DNA of 64,000 bases from Ancylobacter koreensis (GCF_023016525.1 NZ_JALKCG010000001.1:1488001-1552000); one strand, 5' to 3'. Shown: positions 43,199-51,792, counted from the first letter of the stretch. Made by a program: numbers and translations. Notes: generated by a model from the sequence alone, not told the origin.

Positions 43199-44026
43199 GT
43201 GAGCCCGCTCGTCCTCGCCTGCGTGATGGGGGCGGCGCTGCTGCACGCCGGCTGGAATGCCGTGCTGCGTGGCGGCAGCGACCGCTTCTGGTCGATGACG
43301 CTGATGATGGTCGCCGTCGCCTGCGTGACCGGGGTCGGGGCCTTCCTCCTGCCGTGGCCGGAGGCGGCCGCGTGGCCCTATGTCATCGCCTCGGCGCTGA
43401 TCCACATCGCCTATAATCTCGCCCTCGTGCGGACCTACCGTTCGGGCGACCTCGGCCAGACCTATCCGATCTCGCGCGGCTCCTCGCCCGTGCTGGTGGC
43501 GCTCGGCGCGGCGCTCTTCGCCGGGGAGGCGATCAGCCTCGCCTCGGCCACGGGCATTGCGCTGGTGTCGGGCGGCATCGTCTCGCTGGCCTTCCAGCGC
43601 GGCCATGTGCGGGCCGATTTCCTGCCCGCTGCCCTCACCACCGGCGTGCTCATCGGCGCCTATACCGTGGTGGACGGCATCGGCGTGCGGCTGGCGGGCA
43701 ATGCGCTCTCCTACGTCAACGCCATGTTCCTGCTGTGGAGCCTGTCGATGCCGCCGATCTTCTTCGAGCTGCGCGGTCGCCCGCCGGCCTACCGCCCGGC
43801 GCAGACCGCTTCGGCGCTGGCGGGAGGCCTCGTCTCGCTCATCGCCTACGGCATCGTCATCTGGGCGATGCAGTACGACGCCATGGGCGTGGTCTCGGCG
43901 CTGCGCGAGACCAGCGTGGTCTATGCCGCGATCATCGGCCGGCTGTTCCTCAACGAGGAACTGACCCTCCGCCGGCTCGCCTCCTGCCTTGCCATCGGCG
44001 TCGGGGCCGCCTGCCTCGTGGCCTGA
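43199..44026 (+). CDS. EamA/DMT-type permease
   Basis: A 275-residue membrane protein with about ten hydrophobic helices in two five-helix repeats. Drug/metabolite-transporter features include AYNLALVRTYRSGDLGQTYPISRGSSPVLVALGAALFAGE and the second-half ALRETSVVYAAIIGRLFLNEEL. The proposed start is GTG at 43199; no ATG with a good site lies near the predicted first helix. It is divergent from the LysR gene and 26 bp before the GFA gene. It probably exports a small metabolite. Confidence 0.87.
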   Translation: MSPLVLACVMGAALLHAGWNAVLRGGSDRFWSMTLMMVAVACVTGVGAFLLPWPEAAAWPYVIASALIHIAYNLALVRTYRSGDLGQTYPISRGSSPVLVALGAALFAGEAISLASATGIALVSGGIVSLAFQRGHVRADFLPAALTTGVLIGAYTVVDGIGVRLAGNALSYVNAMFLLWSLSMPPIFFELRGRPPAYRPAQTASALAGGLVSLIAYGIVIWAMQYDAMGVVSALRETSVVYAAIIGRLFLNEELTLRRLASCLAIGVGAACLVA

Positions 44027-44051
44027 CGGCCGCCTCAAAGGGAACCAGACC

Positions 44052-44477
44052 ATGCGAGACGACATGGACCTTCGCACCGGCGGCTGCCATTGCGGCGCGG
44101 TGCGCTTCGAGGTGGCGCTGGAGGACGGCTTCGGCACGATCCGCCGCTGCACCTGTTCCTATTGCCGCATGCGCGGCGCTGTCGTCGTGATGGCGCAGCC
44201 GGGCGGGGTGCGGCTCCTCGCCGGCGAGGAAGCGCTAGCCAGCTACCGCTTCAACAGCGGGACGGCGGAGCATTTCTTCTGCGCGCGCTGCGGGATCTAC
44301 ACGCATCACCAGCGCCGTTCCGACAGCCGCCTCCATGCCGTAAACGTGGCCTGCCTCGACGGGGTGAGCCCGTTCGATTTCGCCGAGGTGCCGGTGATGA
44401 ACGGCATCAACCACACCAGCGACACCGGCCTTCCTACCCGCCGCGCCGGCACGCTGCGCTTCGTCCCCGCCGACTGA
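44052..44477 (+). CDS. GFA-domain (CENP-V/GFA) zinc-binding protein
   Basis: A 141-residue protein of the glutathione-dependent formaldehyde-activating family. Zinc motifs are TGGCHCGAVRFEV, CTCSYCRMRG and FFCARCGIYTHH, in the standard C-x-C, C-x-C-x-x-C, C-x-x-C order. Many members do not act on formaldehyde, so only the fold is claimed. It follows the permease by 25 bp and may be cotranscribed. Confidence 0.92.
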   Translation: MRDDMDLRTGGCHCGAVRFEVALEDGFGTIRRCTCSYCRMRGAVVVMAQPGGVRLLAGEEALASYRFNSGTAEHFFCARCGIYTHHQRRSDSRLHAVNVACLDGVSPFDFAEVPVMNGINHTSDTGLPTRRAGTLRFVPAD

Positions 44478-44688
44478 ACGGAAGGGCTTTTAGCGCCTGC
44501 GCCGTGCCCGCCTATCCAGCGTTGCAGCCGGTGGAGGGCGCTGCATGTGCCTCAGGCGCGCACGTGCGGAACAGCCGTTCACGTGAGGCGTCGCCCGCGC
44601 AAAGCCGGCGCCCCGTGCGGTTTGACTCCCGGCGGGCTGCACGCCTATGCGTGGAAGACGGGGACCTCGTCCCCGGCAGGGGGATGTT

Positions 44689-45552
44689 TTGACACGCAGG
44701 CTCTTGGTCACCGGTGGATGGGGTTTTCTGGGCAAGCATGTCCGCGCCCTTCTCGCTCGCGAAGAGCTGACTGTCATTGCGCCGCGCCGCGACGAACTGG
44801 ACGTGACACGGGAGTTCCCCGATCTCGGCGCGTTCGACGTGCTCATCCACCTCGCGGGCCGGACCTTCGTGCCGGATTCCTGGCAACGGCCGGGGCTGTT
44901 CTGGCAGGTGAATGCCGGCGGTACGATCAATGCGCTCGACGCCTGCCGCCGTCACGGCGCGGCGATGGTCCTGGTGAGCGCCTATGGCTACGGCAACCCG
45001 GACAGCCTTCCGATTCCGGAAGAGACGGTCCTGCGCCCGACCAACCCCTACGCCTTCTCGAAGGTCGCCGCCGAGGAGGCCTGCCGCTACTACGCGAAGG
45101 ATCTCGGCGTGCCTGCCGTCATATTGCGGCCCTTCAACATCTATGGGCCGGGACAGGACGAGCGCTTCCTCGTGCCCTCCGTTCTGCGGCAAGCTCTCGC
45201 CCCCGATGTGGCGGCCGTCGAACTGGCGGACTGCGCGCCGCGCCGCGACTATGTCCACATAGACGATGTCGCCCGGGCGGTGGTCACGGCCGCGCTGCGC
45301 GAGGAGAAAGCGGGCGTCTTCAACATCGGCTCGGGACGCTCTCACTCCGTAGGCGAGGTCGCGCGGCTGATCCTTGACGCGGCCGGGGTATCGAAGCCCA
45401 TCGTCGACCGAAAGCAGACCCGGCCGAACGAGATCATGGACACCGTCGCCGACATCTCCGCAGCCGCCCGCGAACTCGACTGGCGGCCGCGCACGAGCCT
45501 TGAAGCCGGTCTGGCCGCCCTTGTCGCGGACGCCCGGCCGCAGGCCGTCTGA
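44689..45552 (+). CDS. NAD-dependent epimerase/dehydratase (glycan cluster)
   Basis: A 287-residue extended SDR with VTGGWGFLGKHV at the N-terminus, FDVLIHLAGRTFVPDSW, the catalytic YAFSK near residue 122 and the RPFNIYGPGQDERFL block. The proposed start is TTG at 44689, preceded by GGCAGGGGG; an ATG at 44647 is possible but lacks a site. It resembles UDP-glucose/dTDP-sugar 4-epimerases and rhamnose reductases. It is convergent with a glycosyltransferase gene 16 bp away, in a second glycan patch separated by about 11 kb from the main locus. Confidence 0.86.
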   Translation: MTRRLLVTGGWGFLGKHVRALLAREELTVIAPRRDELDVTREFPDLGAFDVLIHLAGRTFVPDSWQRPGLFWQVNAGGTINALDACRRHGAAMVLVSAYGYGNPDSLPIPEETVLRPTNPYAFSKVAAEEACRYYAKDLGVPAVILRPFNIYGPGQDERFLVPSVLRQALAPDVAAVELADCAPRRDYVHIDDVARAVVTAALREEKAGVFNIGSGRSHSVGEVARLILDAAGVSKPIVDRKQTRPNEIMDTVADISAAARELDWRPRTSLEAGLAALVADARPQAV

Positions 45553-45568
45553 CGGCGGCGGGCCGTCC

Positions 45569-46765
45569 TCAAGCGAGGCCGGGCGCGAGGGAACGATAGA
45601 GCTCCCAGGCCCGCTGGCGATTGATCTCCCGCGACCAGCGCCGGCGCACCGTATCGAGATTGCGCTCGGCAGCGCTGTCGACCAGCGCGTCGTCGGTGAG
45701 TGCCCTCGCGATGGCTTCCGCAATCTCTACCGTGTCGTGCGGGGAGACGAGGAGGCCGGTCTGCCCGTCGACGATCCACTCGTTCACGCAGGACGAGGAG
45801 GTCTGGATCGGGAAAGCGCCGACCGTCATGGCTTCCAGAACCGTCGTCGGGATGCCGTCGGAGATGCTGACGCCGACGACAATGCGGGCCTGCGCCATGC
45901 GCCGCATCGCGTCGTCCGGCGTGGCAAGGTAGGGCAGGGCTTCGATGTCCAGCGCAAAATCCGCGCGCATGCGCGCCGCCCAGCTCTCCACCGGCGGGGA
46001 GGGCGAGAGAACGCCGATCGGCACTCCTGCGAGGTGTTCGCGGATCAGCGCGAGGGCGGAAAGCGCCAGCAGCCCGCGCCCGGCCCAGTTGTGATAGCCC
46101 TTGACGATGATGCCGCGCCGCGTCGATGGCGGCGACATTGCCATGCCGGCCAGTTGCTCAATATCCGCGCCGCCCGTCGCCGGCATGGGTTCGAGAGAGG
46201 GCCCGCGATAACCGAAGCGGCGCGCATTCGCGGTGTCGCGGGCGCAGTCGGGCAGGAACAGGTCGATCTGCGAGCAGAACCGCCGCAGCACCTCCTGATG
46301 CGGCTCGAAGCGCCGGAAGAATTCGAGATCGCTTCCCCAGCACGAGGCGATCCATGGCGGCCTCTCCCCGCCCCCGGCGAGCGTGTCGAGGCAGAGATAG
46401 CCGGCGAGCTGGGTCTCCAGTGTGTGCAGGATGTCAGGACGGAACTGCCGCAGCACCGACTGGAGCCGGGCGGGCGAGGCGAGCCATTCCGGCCGGATGG
46501 TCCTGTGCGTGCAGCGCACGAAGTCCCAGTCGGCATAGGCCTCCATCTCCCGCCCCTCGCTGATCTGCAGCGGGTCCAGCACCCAGACGCCGGCGGAAAG
46601 GTCCTTATGTATGTCGGCGAGCCCGACGCGCCGGTAATGCTCCGGGGGAGGCACCAGAACATGCGTTACCGGAAAGACGAGGAAGGTCGTCCGCCCGTCG
46701 TCGATGGTCTCGATCCATCGGTGCAGATGCGGGCTGTTGTGCATGCCGACGATCAGGAGGCGCAT
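45569..46765 (-). CDS. GT4-type glycosyltransferase
   Basis: A 398-residue GT-B glycosyltransferase. The N-terminal MRLLIVGMHNSPHLHRWIETI is typical of the acceptor domain. The C-terminal donor domain has VGVSISDGIPTTVLEAMTVGAFPIQT, the E-x7-E region of GT4 (PTTVLEAM), followed by NEWIVDGQTGLLVSP. No transmembrane helix is seen. It overlaps the start of the upstream hypothetical gene's 3' end by 13 bp on the same strand, so the two are cotranscribed. Confidence 0.9.
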   Translation of the reverse strand: MRLLIVGMHNSPHLHRWIETIDDGRTTFLVFPVTHVLVPPPEHYRRVGLADIHKDLSAGVWVLDPLQISEGREMEAYADWDFVRCTHRTIRPEWLASPARLQSVLRQFRPDILHTLETQLAGYLCLDTLAGGGERPPWIASCWGSDLEFFRRFEPHQEVLRRFCSQIDLFLPDCARDTANARRFGYRGPSLEPMPATGGADIEQLAGMAMSPPSTRRGIIVKGYHNWAGRGLLALSALALIREHLAGVPIGVLSPSPPVESWAARMRADFALDIEALPYLATPDDAMRRMAQARIVVGVSISDGIPTTVLEAMTVGAFPIQTSSSCVNEWIVDGQTGLLVSPHDTVEIAEAIARALTDDALVDSAAERNLDTVRRRWSREINRQRAWELYRSLAPGLA

Positions 46766-47283
46766 GCGTCCGGCCTCCCGGTGAACGACGGCTCGGTCAG
46801 CGTCGGGTCGATGAGCCGGGCCAGGCTGCGTGCCATGACCGGCGTGTCGTTGCCGTCCACGACGAGCATGCCCCGCCGGGCGGAGAGCGGGGGAAAGATG
46901 ACGCCCACCAGAGACCGCCGCGCGATCTTGCCGATCCAGCGTTCGAGAATGCGGCCGTCCTCGCGGACCGCGAAGACGATGTCGGCCCGCACCCCGCGCA
47001 GTTGCTTCTCGCCGTGAAGGACGACGGGCAGGCCATGATCGGAGCCGAACACCTCGATGGCGGAGAGCTCATCTCCCGCGCCGGTCGTGAGCGCGTGGAT
47101 TTCCACGCCGGCCAGATGACCGGCGATCAGGTTCAGAACCGCCATGGCATGGAAGCCGCGCGAGGTCGCCGTTTCCCGCACATCCACGAAAAGGCGCCGT
47201 GGGGCCTGCCCGTGTCCGCCGAACCGGCGCAGCGGTTCGACGATGCGCTGAAAAAGGTTCAAGCCCTTGCCCCTGCTTTGCAT
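46753..47283 (-). CDS. Hypothetical protein linked to a glycosyltransferase
   Basis: A 176-residue protein of no recognised family. The start ATG at 47283 (MQSRGKGLNLF) is preferred because the upstream in-frame extension is Pro/Arg-rich shadow sequence. Recognisable only as alternating beta/alpha (LFVDVRETATSRGFHAMAVLNLIAGHLAG.., ADIVFAVREDGRILERWIG), it could be a Rossmann-like fragment or regulator of the adjacent GT4, whose gene it overlaps by 13 bp. Confidence 0.6.
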   Translation of the reverse strand: MQSRGKGLNLFQRIVEPLRRFGGHGQAPRRLFVDVRETATSRGFHAMAVLNLIAGHLAGVEIHALTTGAGDELSAIEVFGSDHGLPVVLHGEKQLRGVRADIVFAVREDGRILERWIGKIARRSLVGVIFPPLSARRGMLVVDGNDTPVMARSLARLIDPTLTEPSFTGRPDACAS

Positions 47284-47598
47284 AACCACCCTCCGCTTTG
47301 CCTTTCCGGGATTCGGAGGAGGGCATGTGTACGGCCGCGCTGCGCCCGGCTCGCCGCCAATGTTGCGGCACGCCTCGGGCAAGAGGAGGGCTGGGGGAGG
47401 TGAGGGCTGGCTTGTGCCGCGACCACGCCCATCGGCAGGAAGCCTTCCGGTGACGGATACGATCCGTCCTCCAAGCACGCCGGCCGGGCGTCGACAAGCG
47501 GTTTCGCCGCGACGCGCCTTTCGGCGGCCATCGCGCCGGTGTCCGTCATGGAGCGGCCGGCGGTTCCCCGCCGGCCTGCCTTTCGGGACGCGTCGCGC
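47284..47598. other. Intergenic stretch with one hairpin, no gene recognised
   Basis: This 315-bp region lies between the hypothetical glycan gene start and the second Bug gene stop. It contains only weak overlapping frames and the hairpin at 47555-47576. It probably holds the promoter for the 47283-45569 minus-strand unit. Confidence 0.4.
47555..47576 (-). terminator. Hairpin downstream of the second Bug gene
   Basis: GGCCGGCGG and CCGCCGGCC form a perfect 9-bp stem with a four-base loop (GGAA on the minus strand), 22 bases past the stop of the Bug gene at 47599. There is no T-run, so it is a terminator-like or stability element. Confidence 0.5.
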
Positions 47599-48573
47599 TC
47601 AGTTCTGGGTGACGCCGAACTGCTTGAGGAAGCCTTCCTGCTCGGTGACGAATTTGGCCATGAAGGCCCGGTAGTCCGCCTGGCTCATATAGCCGGCGAC
47701 GAGCGCGTCGGCCTCGTATTCCTTCTTGAACTCGGGATTGGCGAGGATCGCCTGCACGGCCTTCTCCAGCTTGGCGATGGTCGCCGGCGGCACGCCCTTG
47801 GGCGCCGCGAGGCCGCGGAACTTGCGGATCACGTCCTTGTCAAGACCCTGCTCCTGGATGGTGGTCGCGTTGGGCAGCGCCGCGAGCCGGTCCGGGTAAT
47901 AGACGCCGAGCACCTTCACCTTGCCGGCCTCGATATAGCTGTTGAGCTCCTGCAACTCGCCGACGCCGAGGTCGACGCTGCCGCCGAGCACGTTGATCAG
48001 CAGCGCCGCGCCGTCGTCCTGCGGAATGACGGTGGCCTTGGCGTCATTGGCGCTGTTGATGCGCTCCAGAATCTGCCGCTCCAGCGAGCCGGCGGTCGAG
48101 CCGCCCCAGCGCGCCTTGCCGGGATTGGCCTTCGACCATGCCACGGCGTCCTTCATCGTGTTGAACGGGCTGCCGGTGAGCGTGTAGATGATCTCCGGGT
48201 CGAAGAACACGTTCACCGCATAGTCGATGTCCTTGTAGGTGACGGGTGGCGCGCTCAGCAGCGAGGTCGTCACATGGGTGGGCGTCGTTGCGTAGAAAAC
48301 CGAGCCATCCGGCTTCGCCTTGGCGAGCTGCGCCATGGCCTTCGCACCGCTGCCGCCGGCCCAGTAGTCGACGACGAAGGTAATGCCCATCTCTTCGCTC
48401 AGTGCCTTGCTGAGCTTGCGCAGGAACAGGTCGGAGCCCGAGCCCGGCTTGGAATGGGTCGTCAGCGTCACCGTGGTGACGGGATAGTCGTATTTGTTGG
48501 TCTGCGCGGAGGCGCTGCCCGCGCACAGCAGGGCAAGCGAGGCGACGAGGCCCAGTGCGATCTTCGACGGCAT
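47599..48573 (-). CDS. Second Bug-family tripartite transporter substrate-binding protein
   Basis: A 324-residue periplasmic protein with a Sec signal (MPSKIALGLVASLALLCAGSASAQ, cleavage about residue 24). The Bug motif is present in VTTVTLTTHSKPGSGSDLFLRK (about 33-54), with a His-Ser-Lys version of the usual PFxPGG loop, then VDYWAGGSGAKAMAQLAKA. It probably serves the TctB/TctA pair at 52954-54972, which has no other SBP. A copy of the 15-base operator sequence lies 45-59 bp upstream of its start. The ligand is unknown; the altered loop suggests a different carboxylate from the first TTT system. Confidence 0.88.
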   Translation of the reverse strand: MPSKIALGLVASLALLCAGSASAQTNKYDYPVTTVTLTTHSKPGSGSDLFLRKLSKALSEEMGITFVVDYWAGGSGAKAMAQLAKAKPDGSVFYATTPTHVTTSLLSAPPVTYKDIDYAVNVFFDPEIIYTLTGSPFNTMKDAVAWSKANPGKARWGGSTAGSLERQILERINSANDAKATVIPQDDGAALLINVLGGSVDLGVGELQELNSYIEAGKVKVLGVYYPDRLAALPNATTIQEQGLDKDVIRKFRGLAAPKGVPPATIAKLEKAVQAILANPEFKKEYEADALVAGYMSQADYRAFMAKFVTEQEGFLKQFGVTQN

Positions 48574-48616
48574 GTTTGTCTCCCTACGGTTGATGTCTCG
48601 CGTTCTCGCGAGTTAT

Positions 48617-48629
48617 ATCTTATATAAGA
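48617..48629. promoter_or_regulatory. Operator copy 1: ATATCTTATATAAGA repeat (48615-48629)
   Basis: The perfect palindrome TCTTATATAAGA occupies 48618-48629, preceded by ATA as in the second copy at 51778-51792. It lies between the GntR/UTRA stop and the Bug start, overlapping A/T-rich sequence that would be the Bug promoter -10 region. Two exact copies in 64 kb of GC-rich DNA are very unlikely by chance. Confidence 0.7.
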
Positions 48630-48671
48630 GTTGGTTTGCGTCCTGATGGCAACCTCTCGCGAGGTCCGGTC

Positions 48672-49436
48672 TCAGGTCAGTTCGACGACATATTCGTGAG
48701 CGTCGGTGAGGCACCGGCTCACACGCCACTCCACATACTGGCCGTCGATCGCCTCGGCGATGCGGTCGACCTCCAGCAGCGGCGTGCCGGCAGGCATATC
48801 GAGCAGCGCGCCGTCTTCCTCCGTGGCGGCGACGGCGGTCAGCCGCTCCACCACCTTGACCACCAGCACGCGGTAACGCCGCTCGATGATGCCGTAGGTC
48901 GTCTCCGGCATCAGCTCGCGGTAGAGGTCCGCCAGCCCCGGAAACAGATAGGCGGGCTGGGCGACGCGTTCGATGATCTTCGGGACGCCGCCGAAGCGCC
49001 GCACGCGCAGCGAACGCACCACCTCGCGCTGCCCGGCGGGCATGCGCAGCCGGGCGTGCTCCGCCTCGGTCGCCGGGGCCGTCTCGATCGACACGAAGCC
49101 GGTCGCCGGCGGCTCCATCGCCGTGCCGCTCTTCGGCAGCACGCGGAAGAAGTGGTAGGTGCTGTGGCGCATCGAGGAGGCGTTGACGAAGGTGCCCTTG
49201 CCCTGCTGGCGCACCACGAGGTTCTGCGCCGCCATCTCGTCCAGCGCCTTGCGCACCGTGCCCTGATGCACGTTGTACTCGGCGGCCAGGCGCATCTCGC
49301 TGGGCAGCACCTCGCCCGGACCCCACTCGCCCTTGATGACGCGCGCGATGAGCAGATTCTTGATCTGCGCATAGAGCGGCATCGACTCGGGCAGCAGGCC
49401 GGCGGGCGGGCGGGGCTGGGGGGAAGGCGGGCTCAT
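48672..49436 (-). CDS. GntR family regulator with UTRA domain (HutC-type)
   Basis: A 254-residue regulator. The winged helix (about 20-90) shows PLYAQIKNLLIARVIKGEWGPGEVLPSEMRLAAEYNVHQGTVRKALDEMAAQNLV. The C-terminal UTRA domain (about 105-250) ends with GTPLLEVDRIAEAIDGQYVEWRVSRCL. It is immediately upstream of the Bug gene and in the middle of the PrpD/ComA-like/OCD/TTT region. It is the best candidate to bind the TCTTATATAAGA operators. A separate dyad (GGAATG-N6-CATTCC) precedes its own start. Confidence 0.93.
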   Translation of the reverse strand: MSPPSPQPRPPAGLLPESMPLYAQIKNLLIARVIKGEWGPGEVLPSEMRLAAEYNVHQGTVRKALDEMAAQNLVVRQQGKGTFVNASSMRHSTYHFFRVLPKSGTAMEPPATGFVSIETAPATEAEHARLRMPAGQREVVRSLRVRRFGGVPKIIERVAQPAYLFPGLADLYRELMPETTYGIIERRYRVLVVKVVERLTAVAATEEDGALLDMPAGTPLLEVDRIAEAIDGQYVEWRVSRCLTDAHEYVVELT

Positions 49437-49477
49437 GCGGCGTTCGCAATTTCCGTTTCGTCAGATTCGGTGTGACA

Positions 49478-49495
49478 GGAATGTCATAGCATTCC
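49478..49495. promoter_or_regulatory. Dyad GGAATG-N6-CATTCC upstream of the GntR/UTRA gene
   Basis: A perfect 6-bp inverted repeat lies 42-59 bp before the GntR start, nested with TGACA-N4-TGTCA (49473-49486). It differs from the TCTTATATAAGA sites, so if it is an operator it is probably for another factor. Confidence 0.3.
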
Positions 49496-49529
49496 CGTCG
49501 CTTCTTGCGGACGCGCATGGCGCGCCCGT

Positions 49530-50933
49530 TCACGCACGGAACCGGCCGAGCATGCCCATGTCGGGGCATTCCCGAAGGTCGAGGCAGAAGCGCAGCAGGT
49601 CGTCGGCGAATTGCGGCGAGAGCCCGCCATAGGCGACGTTGCCCCGCGCCTTGGCCACCAGCTCGTCGCGGGTCAGCGGCTCGCGCGCGCCGCCGCGGAA
49701 ATGCGGCTGGCGGTACTCGACCACGCGTCCGTCATCCAGCGTCACCTTGATATGGCCGCTGTAGTTGCGCGGGTATTCGTTGTTCGGGTCGATGACGTAG
49801 CGGATCTTGCCGGCGAGGGCGAGGATGCGCTCGTCCTTCGCCTTGGCGTCGGTGAACTGCTCCAGCCCGGCGTCGCCGTCGAAATAGCCGACCGCCATGC
49901 AGAAGGGCATGCTGAACTTCGCGGCATAGCCCGAGGGCGGACGGTGCTTCACCGCCAGCGGCTCCCACAGACGGTCGACCAGCCCCTCGCCGGTCTCGCA
50001 CTCGATGGAGACGATGCGCTCGGGCGCGATGCCTTCCTCGCGGAAGCGGATCATGCAGTCGATGAAGGGGTGGATCATCGTCCCGCAGGCATAGGGCTTG
50101 AAGGCGATCTTCTCCATCAGCCATTCCTCGCCGAGCCCCTTGAGCAGCGGCTCGTAGTTCGGCTTGGCGTCGCGGCCGAACACCTTGAAGATGTTGCGGG
50201 CGCCCTCGAAGACGGTGCGCGGACCGAAATAGCCCGAGCGGCCGAGCAGCGCAGCGCGGTAGCCCGACTGCGCCGCCCAGCCCGGATGGATGCGCTTGGT
50301 CCAGGCGCCCTCGGTGAGGAACTCGCCGATGCCGGAGGCGAAGCTGCCGGAAATGCCGAAGGCAAGGGTGAGCTGGCGCGCGTCGAGGCCGAGCGCGACG
50401 CCCGCGCCGGCGGTGGCCCCCAGCGCGCCGATGATGCCGACCGGATGGAAGCCGGCCTTGTGGATGGCGCCGGGCACCACGTGATTGAACCGGCACACCA
50501 TCTCCATGCCGGCGATCATGCCGCGCAGCGCGTCCTCGCCGGAGCGGTGGAAGCGCTCGGTGGCGGCCAGCACGGCGGGCAGCACCATGGCGCCGACGCG
50601 GATCGGCGCGCCTTCCAGCGTGTCGTCGAAATCCTCGCCATGCGTCGCCGTACCGTTGATCAGCGCGGCGCCGGCGGCGTCGAGCGGGCGGGAATGGCCA
50701 ATGGCGGTGCACGCGCCCTCACCGTCCCATCCCTCGATCAGCGAGGCGATGTAGTCAGTGTTGCGGGCGGCGACGCACAGGCCCGTCATGTCGATCAGGT
50801 CGTTGATCGCCATCTCCTGCGCCTTCGCGCCCATGTCGTCGAGGGAGAGGCGGGTCAGGACGGCAGAGATGCTCTCGGCGAGCGCGGTGCCCTGGAAGCC
50901 GACGGCTTCCTCGGTGGCGGTGGCGTGCGACAT
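49530..50933 (-). CDS. MmgE/PrpD family protein
   Basis: A 467-residue protein of the 2-methylcitrate dehydratase/aconitate decarboxylase/iminodisuccinate epimerase fold. Family blocks are INGTATHGEDFDDT (about 92-105), the KAGFHPVGIIGALGATAGAGVALG segment, AWTKRIHPGWAAQSG and KPYACGTMIHPFID. It follows the ComA-like gene by one base and is cotranscribed with it. Members act on di- and tricarboxylates with a C2 stereocentre, including epimerisation or dehydration of citrate-like, aspartate-derived and thio-succinyl compounds. The specific reaction here is unknown. Confidence 0.92.
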   Translation of the reverse strand: MSHATATEEAVGFQGTALAESISAVLTRLSLDDMGAKAQEMAINDLIDMTGLCVAARNTDYIASLIEGWDGEGACTAIGHSRPLDAAGAALINGTATHGEDFDDTLEGAPIRVGAMVLPAVLAATERFHRSGEDALRGMIAGMEMVCRFNHVVPGAIHKAGFHPVGIIGALGATAGAGVALGLDARQLTLAFGISGSFASGIGEFLTEGAWTKRIHPGWAAQSGYRAALLGRSGYFGPRTVFEGARNIFKVFGRDAKPNYEPLLKGLGEEWLMEKIAFKPYACGTMIHPFIDCMIRFREEGIAPERIVSIECETGEGLVDRLWEPLAVKHRPPSGYAAKFSMPFCMAVGYFDGDAGLEQFTDAKAKDERILALAGKIRYVIDPNNEYPRNYSGHIKVTLDDGRVVEYRQPHFRGGAREPLTRDELVAKARGNVAYGGLSPQFADDLLRFCLDLRECPDMGMLGRFRA

Positions 50934-50934
50934 G

Positions 50935-51747
50935 TCAGTTGTTCTCCAGGCTTCCGACGAGGCCGAAAATGTGACGCCCGCGGATACCCCGGCGGGCGAG
51001 TTCGAGTTCGATCACCTGATGGTCGTCGACATCGAGATTGACGCCGTTGCCAAAGGTGCCAATGTACCATTTCTGCGCGGCGCCATCCTTGGCCTGGAAG
51101 ATCAGGTCCTTGATGTCGAAGCGGGCGGCGATGTTGAGGATGACGTCCCAGCGGCTCTTCTCGACGTCCTCGCTGATGCCGTCAGCCTGCACCAGCACCT
51201 TCCAGGCGCCGGCCTTCTGATAGGCCTCGATCTGCCGGGCGATGTAGGAAACGCTCTTGGTCCAGTCCTCGGCGCCCTTCTGGCCGGCTTCGGCGACGAC
51301 CTTGAGGCCGGCTTCGCCCGCCATGCCGATCAGCCGGCACTTGTCGTCGAGCGACATCGCCACCTGGGCGCTGGAGACCTCCACCGCGTCGGCGCCGAAG
51401 GCCTTCACCTCGGCATAGAAGCGCCGCGAGACGCATTGCATGAACGCCGCCTCGGTAATGTCGCCGGCGAAGAACACCGAGATGCCGGCGTCCTTCAGCA
51501 GCGCGACCTTCCGGCGGACGAACTCCGGCCGCATCAGGCGGTAGGTGCCCATGCCGAACTTGAAGAAATCGATGTGGTCGCCCGCCGATTCGATGAGATC
51601 GGTGGCGCGGCCGATCCCCATGCCGCGATCGGCGACGATGGTGAGCCCGCTCTCGCGCGGCCGCGCCGGGCGAGGGGCCATGCGCACGAAGGAGAAGGCG
51701 AAGGGGTCGGCCTCCGCCGGGGGCGGCGGATCGTTCTTATTCGGCAT
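50935..51747 (-). CDS. Phosphosulfolactate-synthase-like (ComA family) protein
   Basis: A 270-residue TIM-barrel protein of the ComA family, whose archetype adds sulfite to phosphoenolpyruvate in coenzyme M synthesis. The N-terminal PRPARPRESGLTIVADRGMGI..DHIDFFKFGMGTYRLM corresponds to the family DKG..DFLKLGWGTS block but with R, F, M and Y at usually conserved places. The C-terminal GNGVNLDVDDHQVIELELARRG resembles the GPDVNLGNI..LEALRRGL tail. Divergence argues against a standard sulfolactate pathway. The start at 51747 has GGGAGAG 2-3 bases away; the gene precedes MmgE/PrpD. Confidence 0.85.
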   Translation of the reverse strand: MPNKNDPPPPAEADPFAFSFVRMAPRPARPRESGLTIVADRGMGIGRATDLIESAGDHIDFFKFGMGTYRLMRPEFVRRKVALLKDAGISVFFAGDITEAAFMQCVSRRFYAEVKAFGADAVEVSSAQVAMSLDDKCRLIGMAGEAGLKVVAEAGQKGAEDWTKSVSYIARQIEAYQKAGAWKVLVQADGISEDVEKSRWDVILNIAARFDIKDLIFQAKDGAAQKWYIGTFGNGVNLDVDDHQVIELELARRGIRGRHIFGLVGSLENN

Positions 51748-51763
51748 TTCTCTCCCCGAGGAC

Positions 51764-51791
51764 TTGTTTCGTGACTCATATCTTATATAAG
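51764..51791 (+). promoter_or_regulatory. Candidate promoter for the OCD-TTT operon overlapping operator copy 2
   Basis: TTGTTT (51764-51769), a 16-base spacer and TATAAG (51786-51791) resemble a -35/-10 pair pointing toward the OCD-family gene at 51858. The putative -10 is inside the TCTTATATAAGA palindrome, so regulator binding would block it. The same palindrome could serve the minus-strand ComA-like gene. Confidence 0.45.
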
Positions 51792-51792
51792 A
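51778..51792. promoter_or_regulatory. Operator copy 2: ATATCTTATATAAGA
   Basis: An exact 15-base match to the copy at 48615-48629, containing the perfect palindrome TCTTATATAAGA (51781-51792). It is in the 110-bp divergent intergenic region between the ComA-like gene (minus) and the ornithine-cyclodeaminase-family gene (plus). One bound regulator could control both operons. Confidence 0.7.

Noticed and set aside
43087-43416. ATG at 43087 as the start of the EamA-type permease
   Set aside because: It is in a different frame from the ten-helix protein; the GTG at 43199 is in frame just before the first predicted helix.
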